From contig NZ_CALDGS010000175.1 of assembly GCF_937941905.1 (NCBI RefSeq), positions 17,681-81,680 of the forward strand: a stretch of DNA of 64,000 bases, read 5' to 3'. The DNA is from an uncultured Mycolicibacterium sp. Its GTDB lineage: Bacteria > Actinomycetota > Actinomycetes > Mycobacteriales > Mycobacteriaceae. Position numbers and translations under genes: made by a program. The notes beneath the pieces are model-generated. The model was not told the DNA's origin. It saw nothing but the letters and a program-made list of their open reading frames with translations, and did not search any database. Positions 45,447 through 55,683 of this stretch are shown piece by piece. Each line of letters opens with the position of its first letter. Within the stretch, counting starts at the first letter, position 1.

Positions 45447-45694
45447 ATAAACAACATGCAACCCATCGGCGAAATCACTGGCACTCCCGGCTGAACGTGA
45501 CTACCGTCGGCATCGAAGCGATCGGCTCACGCGGCGCTCCGCCGAGACGCCGCTTCGCCGCACAACGGTAGGAGGTGAGTAGTCGACACCTTGCGCCGGT
45601 GGGCGAAGCGAATCGAACGGCCCGTCGGCGCTCCCTGCGAGAACACGCCCGGCACGCAGAGCGCGTGCGACTCTAGAGAAACGAGTTGCCAAGC

Positions 45695-46363
45695 ATGTCA
45701 AGCCGTTCCGAGAACACAGGCCGCACCATGGTGATCGAGGATGACCGTCCCGATTCGGCCACCAGCACCCGCGCCGAGATCGTCGTCAAGGGTCGAAACG
45801 TCGAAATCCCCGACCACTTCCGCACCTACGTTTCCGAGAAGCTCTCACGCCTCGAGCGTTTCGATCGCACCCTCTACCTGTTCGACGTCGAGCTGAACCA
45901 CGAGAAGAACCGCCGACAACGCAAGAACTGTCAGCACGTGGAGATCACCGCTCGGGGCCGAGGGCCGGTGGTGCGCGCCGAGGCGTGCGCGAACAGCTTC
46001 TACGCGGCGTTCGAGTCGGCCATCGACAAGCTCGAGGAACGCCTGCGGCGCGCCGCCGACCGGCGCAAGGTGCACTACGGCGACAAGACCCCGGTGTCGG
46101 TGGCCGAGGCGACCGCGACCGCCGCGGTGGTCGAGTCGAACGCGGAGCCGGCGGGCGAGCCCGACTCGCAGGTCGACGACGGGCCGGGCCGGATCGTGCG
46201 CGTCAAGGAGCACCCGGCCACCCCGATGACCGTCGACGACGCGCTCTACGAGATGGAACTGGTGGGGCACGACTTCTTCCTGTTCCACGACAAGGAGACC
46301 GACAAGCCGTCGGTGGTCTACCGGCGCCACGCCTACGACTACGGGCTGATCCGCCTGGCCTGA
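45695..46363 (+). CDS. hpf: Long hibernation-promoting factor
   Basis: 222 aa, equivalent to Rv3241c. N-terminal HPF domain (EIVVKGRNVEIPDHFRTYVS, LFDVELNHEKNRRQ) binds the 30S decoding site in resting cells. The linker is acidic. The C-terminal domain (EHPATPMTVDDALYEMELVG, VVYRRHAYDYGLIRL) is the part that pairs two ribosomes in other bacteria. The ATG at 45695 was chosen; an in-frame ATG lies at 45728. The 248 bp before it hold no clear gene, only a strong AGGAGG at about 45571 with no good start at proper spacing. Confidence 0.92.
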   Translation: MSSRSENTGRTMVIEDDRPDSATSTRAEIVVKGRNVEIPDHFRTYVSEKLSRLERFDRTLYLFDVELNHEKNRRQRKNCQHVEITARGRGPVVRAEACANSFYAAFESAIDKLEERLRRAADRRKVHYGDKTPVSVAEATATAAVVESNAEPAGEPDSQVDDGPGRIVRVKEHPATPMTVDDALYEMELVGHDFFLFHDKETDKPSVVYRRHAYDYGLIRLA

Positions 46364-46378
46364 GGCGGGCCGACGCGG

Positions 46379-46409
46379 GCCCTGCGCACCCCGCGGTGTG
46401 CAGGGCTTT
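46379..46409 (+). terminator. Terminator after hpf
   Basis: 12-bp stem with one G-U pair (GCCCTGCGCACC / GGTGTGCAGGGC), loop CCGC, followed by TTT. Separates hpf from secA1. Confidence 0.75.
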
Positions 46410-46478
46410 CGCGTGTCGACCAGGCAAAACGCCGCCGCACCGGCGCGGGCCGGCGGGTGCGGCCGTCCGGATCCACCG

Positions 46479-46503
46479 GTAGGTCGGTTACGTCACCTAC
46501 GAT
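46479..46503 (+). promoter_or_regulatory. secA1 promoter region with inverted repeat
   Basis: GTAGGT (46479-46484) and ACCTAC (46495-46500) form a perfect 6-bp inverted repeat around GGTTACGTC. TACGAT (46498-46503) is a possible -10, so the right arm overlaps it. The sequence resembles the element before desA3. Confidence 0.4.
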
Positions 46504-46555
46504 GGATGCCGGCTGCAGGGCCCAACGATCCGTCCAACCCACAGGGGAAATTAGC

Positions 46556-49349
<2,794 letters not shown>

Positions 49350-49357
<8 letters not shown>

Positions 49358-49435
49358 GCGGCGAATGAGGCCTGTGCCGCTGAGCGGCGAATGAGGCCTG
49401 TGCCGCTGAGCGGCGAATGAGGCCTGTGCCGCTGA
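49350..49435. repeat. 26-bp tandem hairpin repeat after secA1
   Basis: Three identical 26-bp copies (49350-49375, 49376-49401, 49402-49427) and an 8-bp partial copy. Each copy starts with a perfect hairpin GCCGC TGA GCGGC; in the first, the TGA loop is the secA1 stop. A second TGA lies later in each unit. Because 26 is not a multiple of three, the three copies put stops in all frames. The array fills the whole gap to the convergent gene. Confidence 0.95.
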
Positions 49436-49942
49436 TCAGCCGATCTGCAGCGCCACCACCTGCCAGCGGTCGGCGCCGGGCACCCGCTCCACCCGGGCGG
49501 CGATGACCCGGATCCGTCCGCCCCTGCTGTAGGTGGCGAACACCTCTGCGGCTCCCGGCTCGGCCGTGCCGGAGTGGCCGGGGCAGCGCAGCCGCACCCG
49601 GCGCAGCACCGCGGCCGGCCGGCCCCGCGGCCGGGTGCCGAGGTGGGTGAGCACCTCGTCGAACACGGTCGGCGCGAGCACCGCGCGCAGGTGGGTGACC
49701 GGCCGGCGCCGGTCGATGACCTCCAGCACCTGCCGCAGCGCGGCATCGGCGAAGCGGGCGGCGGCCGGTGGCGGGACCGGTTCGCGGTGCGGCGGTGCGA
49801 CGGCCCGCAGGGCGCGTGGCCGCTGGGGCGGGATGCGGATCGCGGGCAGCGAGACCGGCGGCAGTGCCGACAGCGCGACCGCCGGGGGCTCGTAGTCGAC
49901 GATCTCGATCCGCCGGGCGGGCGGGATCTGCGATGCGGGCAC
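49436..49942 (-). CDS. Rv3235-family protein
   Basis: 168 aa. Proline- and arginine-rich N-terminus, then the conserved domain: ADAALRQVLEVIDRRRPVTH, VLAPTVFDEVLTHLGTRPRG, VRLRCPGHSGTAEPGAAEVF and RVIAARVERVPGADRWQVVA. It is found next to secA in many actinobacteria but its role is unknown. Two GTGs are 6 nt apart; the second (49942) has GGAGG at a good 6-nt distance, while the first abuts it. Confidence 0.82.
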   Translation of the reverse strand: MPASQIPPARRIEIVDYEPPAVALSALPPVSLPAIRIPPQRPRALRAVAPPHREPVPPPAAARFADAALRQVLEVIDRRRPVTHLRAVLAPTVFDEVLTHLGTRPRGRPAAVLRRVRLRCPGHSGTAEPGAAEVFATYSRGGRIRVIAARVERVPGADRWQVVALQIG

Positions 49943-50160
49943 GGGCACCCTCCAGCGTCGACGGGACGGACGACGTCTGCTGGAGAGTGGCAGACAACAC
50001 GATGATCACACGGCCGCCGCGGGCGCGGCTGCGCGAATTCGCCACGCCGAGACGCCGACATGGCACGGCTCGCCGTGCGTCCGCGAGGCCCCGACCGATA
50101 CCGTGTCCGAAAGGATCGGGGTCCGAACGGATCGTGGAACCAACGGGGGTGCGAACCGCA

Positions 50161-51570
50161 GTGGTGGCGAGGTTGTCAGCGGCGGATGCGGAGTTCTTCC
50201 GCCTCGAGGACACACCCACGCCGATGTACGTGGGATCGCTGGCCATCCTGCGCAAACCCCGGGCCGGGCTGAGTTACGACACCCTGCTGGCGACCGTCGA
50301 GCAGCGGCTGCCGCAGATCCCGCGCTACCGGCAGAAGGTGCGGGAGGTGTCCTACGGGCTGGGGCGGCCGGTCTGGGTCGACGACCGCGATTTCGACATC
50401 ACCTACCACATCCGTCGCTCGGCGCTGCCGTCGCCGGGCAGCGACGCCCAGCTGCACGACCTGATCGCCCGCCTCGGCTCCCGCCCGCTGGACCGCACCC
50501 GGCCGCTGTGGGAGATGTACCTCATCGAGGGTCTGTCCGGAAACCGGCTGGCGATCTACACCAAGTCGCACCAGGCACTGGTCAACGGGGTAACCGCGCT
50601 GGAGATCGGCCACGTCATCGCCGACCGTACCCGCAAGCCGCCGGAGTTCGGCGAGGACCTGTGGATCCCGCGCCGCGAACCCGGCAACGCCGAACTGCTG
50701 CTGAGCGCGATCGGGGAGTGGCTGACCCGGCCCACCGCCGGGCTGCTGGCGGTGCGCGACGCCGTCGTCGACGTCGCCACCAACACCTCCGAGCTGGCCG
50801 ACGTCGGCCGGCACGCCCTGGACGTGGTGCGCACCGCCGCCCGCGGCACCGCCCCGCCCACCCCGCTGAACCGACGGGTGTCGCGCAACCGCCGGTTCAC
50901 CGTCGCCGACCACGCGCTCGACGACTACCGGGCGGTGCGGGCCCGCTACGACTGCGACGTCAACGACGTGGTGCTGGCGGTGGTGTCCGGGGCGCTGCGC
51001 AACTGGCTGCTGTCCCGCGGCGAACCGGTGACCAGCTCGTCGACGGTGCGCGCGATGGTGCCGATGTCGGTCTACCCGGACGCCGACCTGGACACCGACT
51101 CGCCGGGGCAGGCGATGAGCGAGGTGTCGCCGTTCCTGGTCGACCTGCCGGTGGGGGAGGGCAATCCGGTGGTGCGGCTGAGCCAGATCGCGCACGCCAC
51201 CGAGGCGCACCCGAGCGCGGCCAGCCTGGTCGACGCGCGCACCATCGTCACGCTGTCCGGTTTCGCCCCGCCCACCCTGCACGCCATGGGCATCCGGGTG
51301 GCGACGCGGTTCTCCGCCCGCCAGTTCAACCTGCTCATCACCAACGTCCCCGGCGCCCAGCGGCAGATGTACATCGCTGGTGCGAAACTGATTGCCACGT
51401 ACGCGGTTCCGCCGCTGCTGCACAACCAGGTGCTGGCCATCGGGGTGACCTCCTACAACGGCCGGGTCTACTACGGCATCAACGCCGACCGGGAGGCGAT
51501 GAGCGACGTCGGGATGTGGCCGGGGCTGCTGAGCGAGTCGTTGGAGGAGCTGCTCGACGCCGCGCGCTGA
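50161..51570 (+). CDS. WS/DGAT-type acyltransferase homologue
   Basis: 469 aa. Corresponds to Rv3234c and Rv3233c joined: in M. tuberculosis this gene is split, here it is intact. WS/DGAT enzymes make triacylglycerol or wax esters from acyl-CoA. MYVGSLAILRKPRAGLSY, RPLWEMYLIEGLSGNRLAIY, VNDVVLAVVSGALRNWL and NLLITNVPGAQRQMY are family motifs. The catalytic HHxxxDG reads SHQALVNG, with both the first His and the Asp replaced, so activity is uncertain. The GTG at 50161 was chosen (MVARLSAADAEF); another lies at 50134. Confidence 0.87.
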   Translation: MVARLSAADAEFFRLEDTPTPMYVGSLAILRKPRAGLSYDTLLATVEQRLPQIPRYRQKVREVSYGLGRPVWVDDRDFDITYHIRRSALPSPGSDAQLHDLIARLGSRPLDRTRPLWEMYLIEGLSGNRLAIYTKSHQALVNGVTALEIGHVIADRTRKPPEFGEDLWIPRREPGNAELLLSAIGEWLTRPTAGLLAVRDAVVDVATNTSELADVGRHALDVVRTAARGTAPPTPLNRRVSRNRRFTVADHALDDYRAVRARYDCDVNDVVLAVVSGALRNWLLSRGEPVTSSSTVRAMVPMSVYPDADLDTDSPGQAMSEVSPFLVDLPVGEGNPVVRLSQIAHATEAHPSAASLVDARTIVTLSGFAPPTLHAMGIRVATRFSARQFNLLITNVPGAQRQMYIAGAKLIATYAVPPLLHNQVLAIGVTSYNGRVYYGINADREAMSDVGMWPGLLSESLEELLDAAR

Positions 51571-51581
51571 GCCGCAGCGGT

Positions 51582-51587
51582 TACCCT
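51582..51587 (+). promoter_or_regulatory. Possible -10 for leaderless DUF6912 transcript
   Basis: TACCCT ends 6 nt before the GTG start of the next gene, and there is no Shine-Dalgarno. Confidence 0.4.
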
Positions 51588-51593
51588 CGCAGC

Positions 51594-52100
51594 GTGCGCG
51601 TTTTCGTTCCGGTCACCCTGGCCATACTGCAGCGACTCGTCACCGACGGATCGGTCCGGGCGGTCAACGACACCGCGTTCGCGCTCACCCCGGCGCTGCG
51701 CGAGGCCTACGCCGAGGGTGACGACGAGGAACTGGCCGACGTCGCGCTGCGGGAGGCGGCGCTGGCCTCACTGCGGCTGCTCGCCGACGGTGCCGATGGC
51801 GGGGCCGGTGCCGAGCTGCCGCTGCGCCGGGCGGTGCTGGAGGCCGAGGCCGACGCCACGCCGCGGCCCGACCTCGACGACGCGGTGGTGCGGCTGGCCG
51901 GGCCGGTCGCGCTCGACGATGTGATCGCCGCCTACGTCGACCGCGCCGAGGCGGAACAGGCGGTGCGGGCGGCGATCGCGGTGGTCGACGACGCCGATCT
52001 CGGTGACGAGGACGCCGAGCTCACGGTGGGGGACGCCCAGGACCATCCGCTGGCCTGGTACGGCGTGCAGGAGTTGCCGTTCCTGATCGAACTGCTCTGA
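51594..52100 (+). CDS. DUF6912-family protein
   Basis: 168 aa, equivalent to Rv3231c. Starts MRVFVPVTLAILQRLVTDG, as in the family, and ends HPLAWYGVQELPFLIELL. Very acidic, soluble, with many Ala and Asp. No function known. GTG start at 51594, probably leaderless. It lies between the acyltransferase gene and the desaturase system, all on one strand. Confidence 0.85.
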   Translation: MRVFVPVTLAILQRLVTDGSVRAVNDTAFALTPALREAYAEGDDEELADVALREAALASLRLLADGADGGAGAELPLRRAVLEAEADATPRPDLDDAVVRLAGPVALDDVIAAYVDRAEAEQAVRAAIAVVDDADLGDEDAELTVGDAQDHPLAWYGVQELPFLIELL

Positions 52101-52116
52101 ACTCTTGTTACGGCTC

Positions 52117-52137
52117 CGTAGGTTACGGTAGCGTAGG
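52117..52137 (+). promoter_or_regulatory. 21-bp element before the desaturase reductase gene
   Basis: CGTAGGTTACGGTAGCGTAG plus one G, identical to 53361-53381 before desA3. TTGTTA (52105-52110) and TAGCGT (52129-52134), 18 bp apart, may be the promoter, so a bound protein would cover it. Confidence 0.6.
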
Positions 52138-52189
52138 TTGCATCCTGCGGTTCGGGTAGTGGAAAGAGCGCACGCGAGCAGGCGTTTCG

Positions 52190-53332
52190 ATGGGAAAAAG
52201 CGACATCAAGAAATCCGTCCGAGTCGTCGACACCGTGCGACCGACCGTGGCAGGGGTGGACGAACACCCCGGCTGGCACCGGCTCCGCCGGCTCGCCGAG
52301 CGCATCACGACTCCGCTGTTGCCGGACGACTATCTGCAACTGATCAACCCGCTGTGGTCCGCGCGTGAACTGCGCGGCCGGGTGGTGTCGGTCCACCGGG
52401 AGACCGAGGACTCGGCCACCCTGGTCATCAAACCGGGCTGGGGGTTCAGCTTCGACTTCCAGCCGGGTCAGTACATCGGGATCGGTCTGCTGGTCGACGG
52501 CCGGTGGCGGTGGCGGTCCTACTCACTGACCACCCCGCCGGACACCTCGCGCAGCCGGCGCACCATCAGCATCACGGTCAAGGCGATGCCGGAGGGCTTC
52601 GTCTCCACCCACCTCGTCGGCGGGGTGCGGCCCGGCACGATCGTGCGGCTGGCCGCCCCGCAGGGCAACTTCGTGATGCCCGACCCGGCGCCGCCGCGGG
52701 TGCTGTTTCTGACCGCGGGCAGCGGCATCACCCCGGTGATGTCCATGCTGCGCACGCTGGCCCGCCGCGACCAGATCACCGATATCGTGCACATCCATTC
52801 CGCGCCAACGAAAGCCGAGGCGCTGTTCGTCGGGGAGCTGGAGGCGCTGGGCTGTGCGCACCCGGGCTACCGGCTGGTGCTGCGGGAGACCCGGGTGCAG
52901 GGCCGGCTCGATCCGGCCCGGCTCGACGAGCTGGTGCCGGACTGGCGGGAGCGCCAGACCTGGGCCTGCGGGCCGCTGGGCATGCTCGACGACGCCGAGC
53001 GGGTGTTCCGCGACGCCGGGGTCGCCGACCGGCTGCACCTGGAGCGGTTCGCGGTGAACCGCGCCGCCGGACACGGCGCCGGCGGCAGGGTTGAATTCTC
53101 CCGGACCGGGAAGACTCTGGACGTGGATGCGGCGACCTCGCTGCTGGAGGCCGGCGAGCAGGTGGGCGTGCGGATGCCGTTCGGCTGCCGGATGGGTATC
53201 TGCCAGTCCTGTGTGGTCGAACTGGTCGACGGCCATGCGCGGGATCTGCGCACCGGCGAGGTGCACGACCCCGGCACACGTATTCAGACCTGCGTTTCCG
53301 CCGCGTCCGGCGATTGTGTTTTGGACGTATGA
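52190..53332 (+). CDS. Ferredoxin-NAD(P) reductase partner of DesA3
   Basis: 380 aa, equivalent to Rv3230c, the electron donor of the stearoyl-CoA desaturase DesA3 in M. tuberculosis. FAD domain: FQPGQYIGIGLLVDG, RSYSLTTPP. NAD(P) domain: LFLTAGSGITPVMSMLRTLA, TWACGPLGMLDDAE. C-terminal plant-type [2Fe-2S] domain: PFGCRMGICQSCVVELVDG and a later Cys in IQTCVSAA. ATG start. It is 69 bp before desA3 on the same strand. Confidence 0.93.
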   Translation: MGKSDIKKSVRVVDTVRPTVAGVDEHPGWHRLRRLAERITTPLLPDDYLQLINPLWSARELRGRVVSVHRETEDSATLVIKPGWGFSFDFQPGQYIGIGLLVDGRWRWRSYSLTTPPDTSRSRRTISITVKAMPEGFVSTHLVGGVRPGTIVRLAAPQGNFVMPDPAPPRVLFLTAGSGITPVMSMLRTLARRDQITDIVHIHSAPTKAEALFVGELEALGCAHPGYRLVLRETRVQGRLDPARLDELVPDWRERQTWACGPLGMLDDAERVFRDAGVADRLHLERFAVNRAAGHGAGGRVEFSRTGKTLDVDAATSLLEAGEQVGVRMPFGCRMGICQSCVVELVDGHARDLRTGEVHDPGTRIQTCVSAASGDCVLDV

Positions 53333-53346
53333 CCGTTTACTGCCTG

Positions 53347-53381
53347 GTAACCTACGCGCTCGTAGGTTACGGTAGCGTAGG
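53347..53381 (+). promoter_or_regulatory. Operator before desA3
   Basis: Perfect inverted repeat: arms GTAACCTACG (53347-53356) and CGTAGGTTAC (53361-53370) with 4 nt between. The right arm starts the 21-bp element also found at 52117-52137. The size and symmetry fit a TetR-type dimer site. No candidate repressor gene is adjacent. Confidence 0.65.
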
Positions 53382-53401
53382 AATGAGAGAGGAGGCGGTC
53401 G

Positions 53402-54694
53402 ATGGCCATTACTGACGTGCCGGCGTTCGCACATCTGACCGAAGCCGACATCGAGAATCTCGGCGCCGAACTCGATGCGATCCGGCGGGACATCGAAGAC
53501 TCCCTCGGCGAGCGCGATGCGCGCTACATCCGCCGCACCATCGCTACCCAGCGCGCGTTGGAGGTGGCCGGGCGACTGCTGCTCATCGCCAGTTCCCGCC
53601 GTGCGGCGTGGTGGGCCGGAGCCACTACGCTGGGCGTGGCCAAGATCATCGAGAACATGGAGATCGGCCACAACGTCATGCACGGCCAGTGGGACTGGAT
53701 GAACGATCCCGAGATCCATTCCACGGGCTGGGAGTGGGACCTGGCCGGCGCCTCCAAGCACTGGCGGTTCACCCACAACTTCATGCACCACAAGTACACC
53801 AACATCCTGGGCATGGACGACGATGTGGGCTTCGGGATGCTGCGGGTCACCCGGGACCAGCCGTGGAAGCCGTTCAATCTCGGAAACCTGCTCTACAACA
53901 CGATTCTCGCGACGTTCTTCGAATGGGGCGTGGGTCTGCAGCACCTCGAGATCGGCAAGATCGCCAAGGGTCGCGACGACCGCCGCGCCACCCTCCAGCG
54001 GCTGCGTGAGTTCGGCACCAAGGCCGGGCGCCAGGTGTTCAAGGACTACGTCGCCTACCCCGCGCTGACCTCGATGTCGCCGTGGGCGACGTTCCGCTCG
54101 ACGCTCACCGCCAACGCGGTGGCCAACATCATCCGTAACCTGTGGTCGAACGCGGTGATCTTCTGCGGCCACTTCCCGGACGGCGCCGAGAAATTCACCA
54201 AGACCGATCTCGAGGGCGAGAGCAAGGGGCAGTGGTACCTGCGCCAGATGCTCGGCAGCGCCAACTTCGACGCCGGCCCGCTGCTGCGGTTCATGTCCGG
54301 CAACCTGTGCCACCAGATCGAGCACCACCTGTACCCGGACCTGCCCAGCAACCGGTTGCACGAGGTGTCGATCCGGGTGCGCCAGCTGTGCGAGAAGTAC
54401 GACCTGCCCTACACCACCGGGCCGTTCCTGGTGCAGTACGCCAAGACCTGGCGCACGCTGGCCAAGCTCTCGCTGCCGGACCGCTTCCTGAAGGCCGATC
54501 CGGACAACGCGCCGGAGACCCACAGCGAGCGGATGTTCGCCGAGATCGACGCCGAGTTCCCGGCGGTCGACCCGGTCACCGGCCAGCGGCGCGGGCTGCG
54601 GTCGGCGATGGCCGCGGCGCGGCAGCGCCGGCGGGTCCGCAAGCAGGCCCGGCGGGGCCGCCGTGAGGAGCGGGCCGCGCTGAAAGCCGCCTAG
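53402..54694 (+). CDS. desA3: Acyl-CoA delta-9 desaturase DesA3
   Basis: 430 aa membrane di-iron enzyme, equivalent to Rv3229c, which makes oleic acid from stearoyl-CoA. Three histidine boxes: HNVMHGQWDW, HNFMHHKYTN, HQIEHHLYPDLPSN. Membrane parts lie around residues 55-90 and 150-215. ATG start with GGAGG at proper spacing. The TAG stop overlaps the stop of convergent rsgA over 3 nt; the two stops share the palindrome CTAG. Confidence 0.95.
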   Translation: MAITDVPAFAHLTEADIENLGAELDAIRRDIEDSLGERDARYIRRTIATQRALEVAGRLLLIASSRRAAWWAGATTLGVAKIIENMEIGHNVMHGQWDWMNDPEIHSTGWEWDLAGASKHWRFTHNFMHHKYTNILGMDDDVGFGMLRVTRDQPWKPFNLGNLLYNTILATFFEWGVGLQHLEIGKIAKGRDDRRATLQRLREFGTKAGRQVFKDYVAYPALTSMSPWATFRSTLTANAVANIIRNLWSNAVIFCGHFPDGAEKFTKTDLEGESKGQWYLRQMLGSANFDAGPLLRFMSGNLCHQIEHHLYPDLPSNRLHEVSIRVRQLCEKYDLPYTTGPFLVQYAKTWRTLAKLSLPDRFLKADPDNAPETHSERMFAEIDAEFPAVDPVTGQRRGLRSAMAAARQRRRVRKQARRGRREERAALKAA

Positions 54695-55677
54695 TAGGCC
54701 CGACTCTCGGCCAGAGTCTGCAGCAGGCGCCGGGTCGCTTCGACCCGGCGCTTCGCTGTTCCGGTGAGGGTGTCCAGCGCGCACTCCGGGTCGGCCGGCG
54801 GGCCCAGGTGCCCGCAACCGCGCGGGCAGTGCTCGATCGCCCCGGCCAGGTCGGTGAAGGCCAGCAGCACGTCGTCCGGTTCGATGTGCGCCAGCCCGAA
54901 CGACCGGATGCCCGGGGTGTCGATCACCCAGCCCGACCCGGGCAGCGGCAGCGCCACCGACTGGGTGGAGGTGTGCCGGCCCTTGCCGATCTCCGAGACC
55001 TCGCCCGTGGCACGATCAGCTTGCGGGACAAGGCGATTCACCAGGGTCGACTTGCCGACGCCGGAGTGCCCGAGCAGCACGGTGACCTTGCCGGTGAGCA
55101 GTTCCAGCAGCGGTTCGATCGGGTCGTCGCGGCCGGCGGTGACGGTGCGCAGATCCAGATCGGCGAACTGCGCCGCGAACGGCTCGGCCGGGGCGAGGTC
55201 GGTCTTGGTCAGGCACAGGATCGGCACCAGGCCGCCGGCGTAGGCGGCGATCAGCGCCCGCTCCACCAGCCCCACCCGCGGCGGCGGGTCGGCCAGCGCC
55301 ACCACGATCAGCAACTGGTCGGCGTTGGCCACCACCACCCGTTCGGTCGGGTCGGTGTCGTCGGCGGTGCGGCGCAACACCGTTCGGCGTTCGCCCCGCC
55401 GCACGATGCGGGCCAGGGTGCCGGGCCGGCCGGACAGGTCGCCGACCAGTTCGACGGTGTCGCCGACCACGATGGGGGTGCGGCCGAGTTCCCGGGCCCG
55501 CATCGCGGTGACCCGCCGCTGCGGGTCACCGTCGAGCACACAACCCCAACGACCCCGGTCCACGGTGACCACCATGGCCGGGGCCGCGTCCTCGTGTCGC
55601 GGTCGGCGCTTGGTGCGCGGCCGGGATCCGCGACCCGCCCGCACCCGCACATCGGATTCGTCGTAGTCGTATCTCAC
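54691..55677 (-). CDS. rsgA: Ribosome small-subunit GTPase RsgA
   Basis: 328 aa, equivalent to Rv3228. A circularly permuted GTPase that helps late 30S assembly. Order: OB fold (VTVDRGRWGCVLDGD), G4 LCLTKTDL, G1 LLGHSGVGKSTLVNRL, G3 DTPGIRSFGL, then a zinc site CPRGCGHLGPPADPEC. Complete. It is 6 bp after aroA on the same strand, so co-transcribed with it. Confidence 0.94.
   Translation of the reverse strand: MRYDYDESDVRVRAGRGSRPRTKRRPRHEDAAPAMVVTVDRGRWGCVLDGDPQRRVTAMRARELGRTPIVVGDTVELVGDLSGRPGTLARIVRRGERRTVLRRTADDTDPTERVVVANADQLLIVVALADPPPRVGLVERALIAAYAGGLVPILCLTKTDLAPAEPFAAQFADLDLRTVTAGRDDPIEPLLELLTGKVTVLLGHSGVGKSTLVNRLVPQADRATGEVSEIGKGRHTSTQSVALPLPGSGWVIDTPGIRSFGLAHIEPDDVLLAFTDLAGAIEHCPRGCGHLGPPADPECALDTLTGTAKRRVEATRRLLQTLAESRAY
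54727..54751. terminator. Hairpin inside the 3' end of rsgA
   Basis: 11-bp perfect stem (GCGCCGGGTCG / CGACCCGGCGC) with a 3-nt loop, 33 bp past the desA3 stop. As the convergent genes touch, the desA3 terminator would have to lie inside rsgA; this is a candidate. It could equally be coding constraint. Confidence 0.4.
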
Positions 55678-55683
55678 TCGGCC

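Noticed and set aside
45565..45680. Leader peptide with AGGAGG before hpf
   Set aside because: The only GTG touching the motif is directly adjacent, too close for initiation; later starts are too far or out of place.
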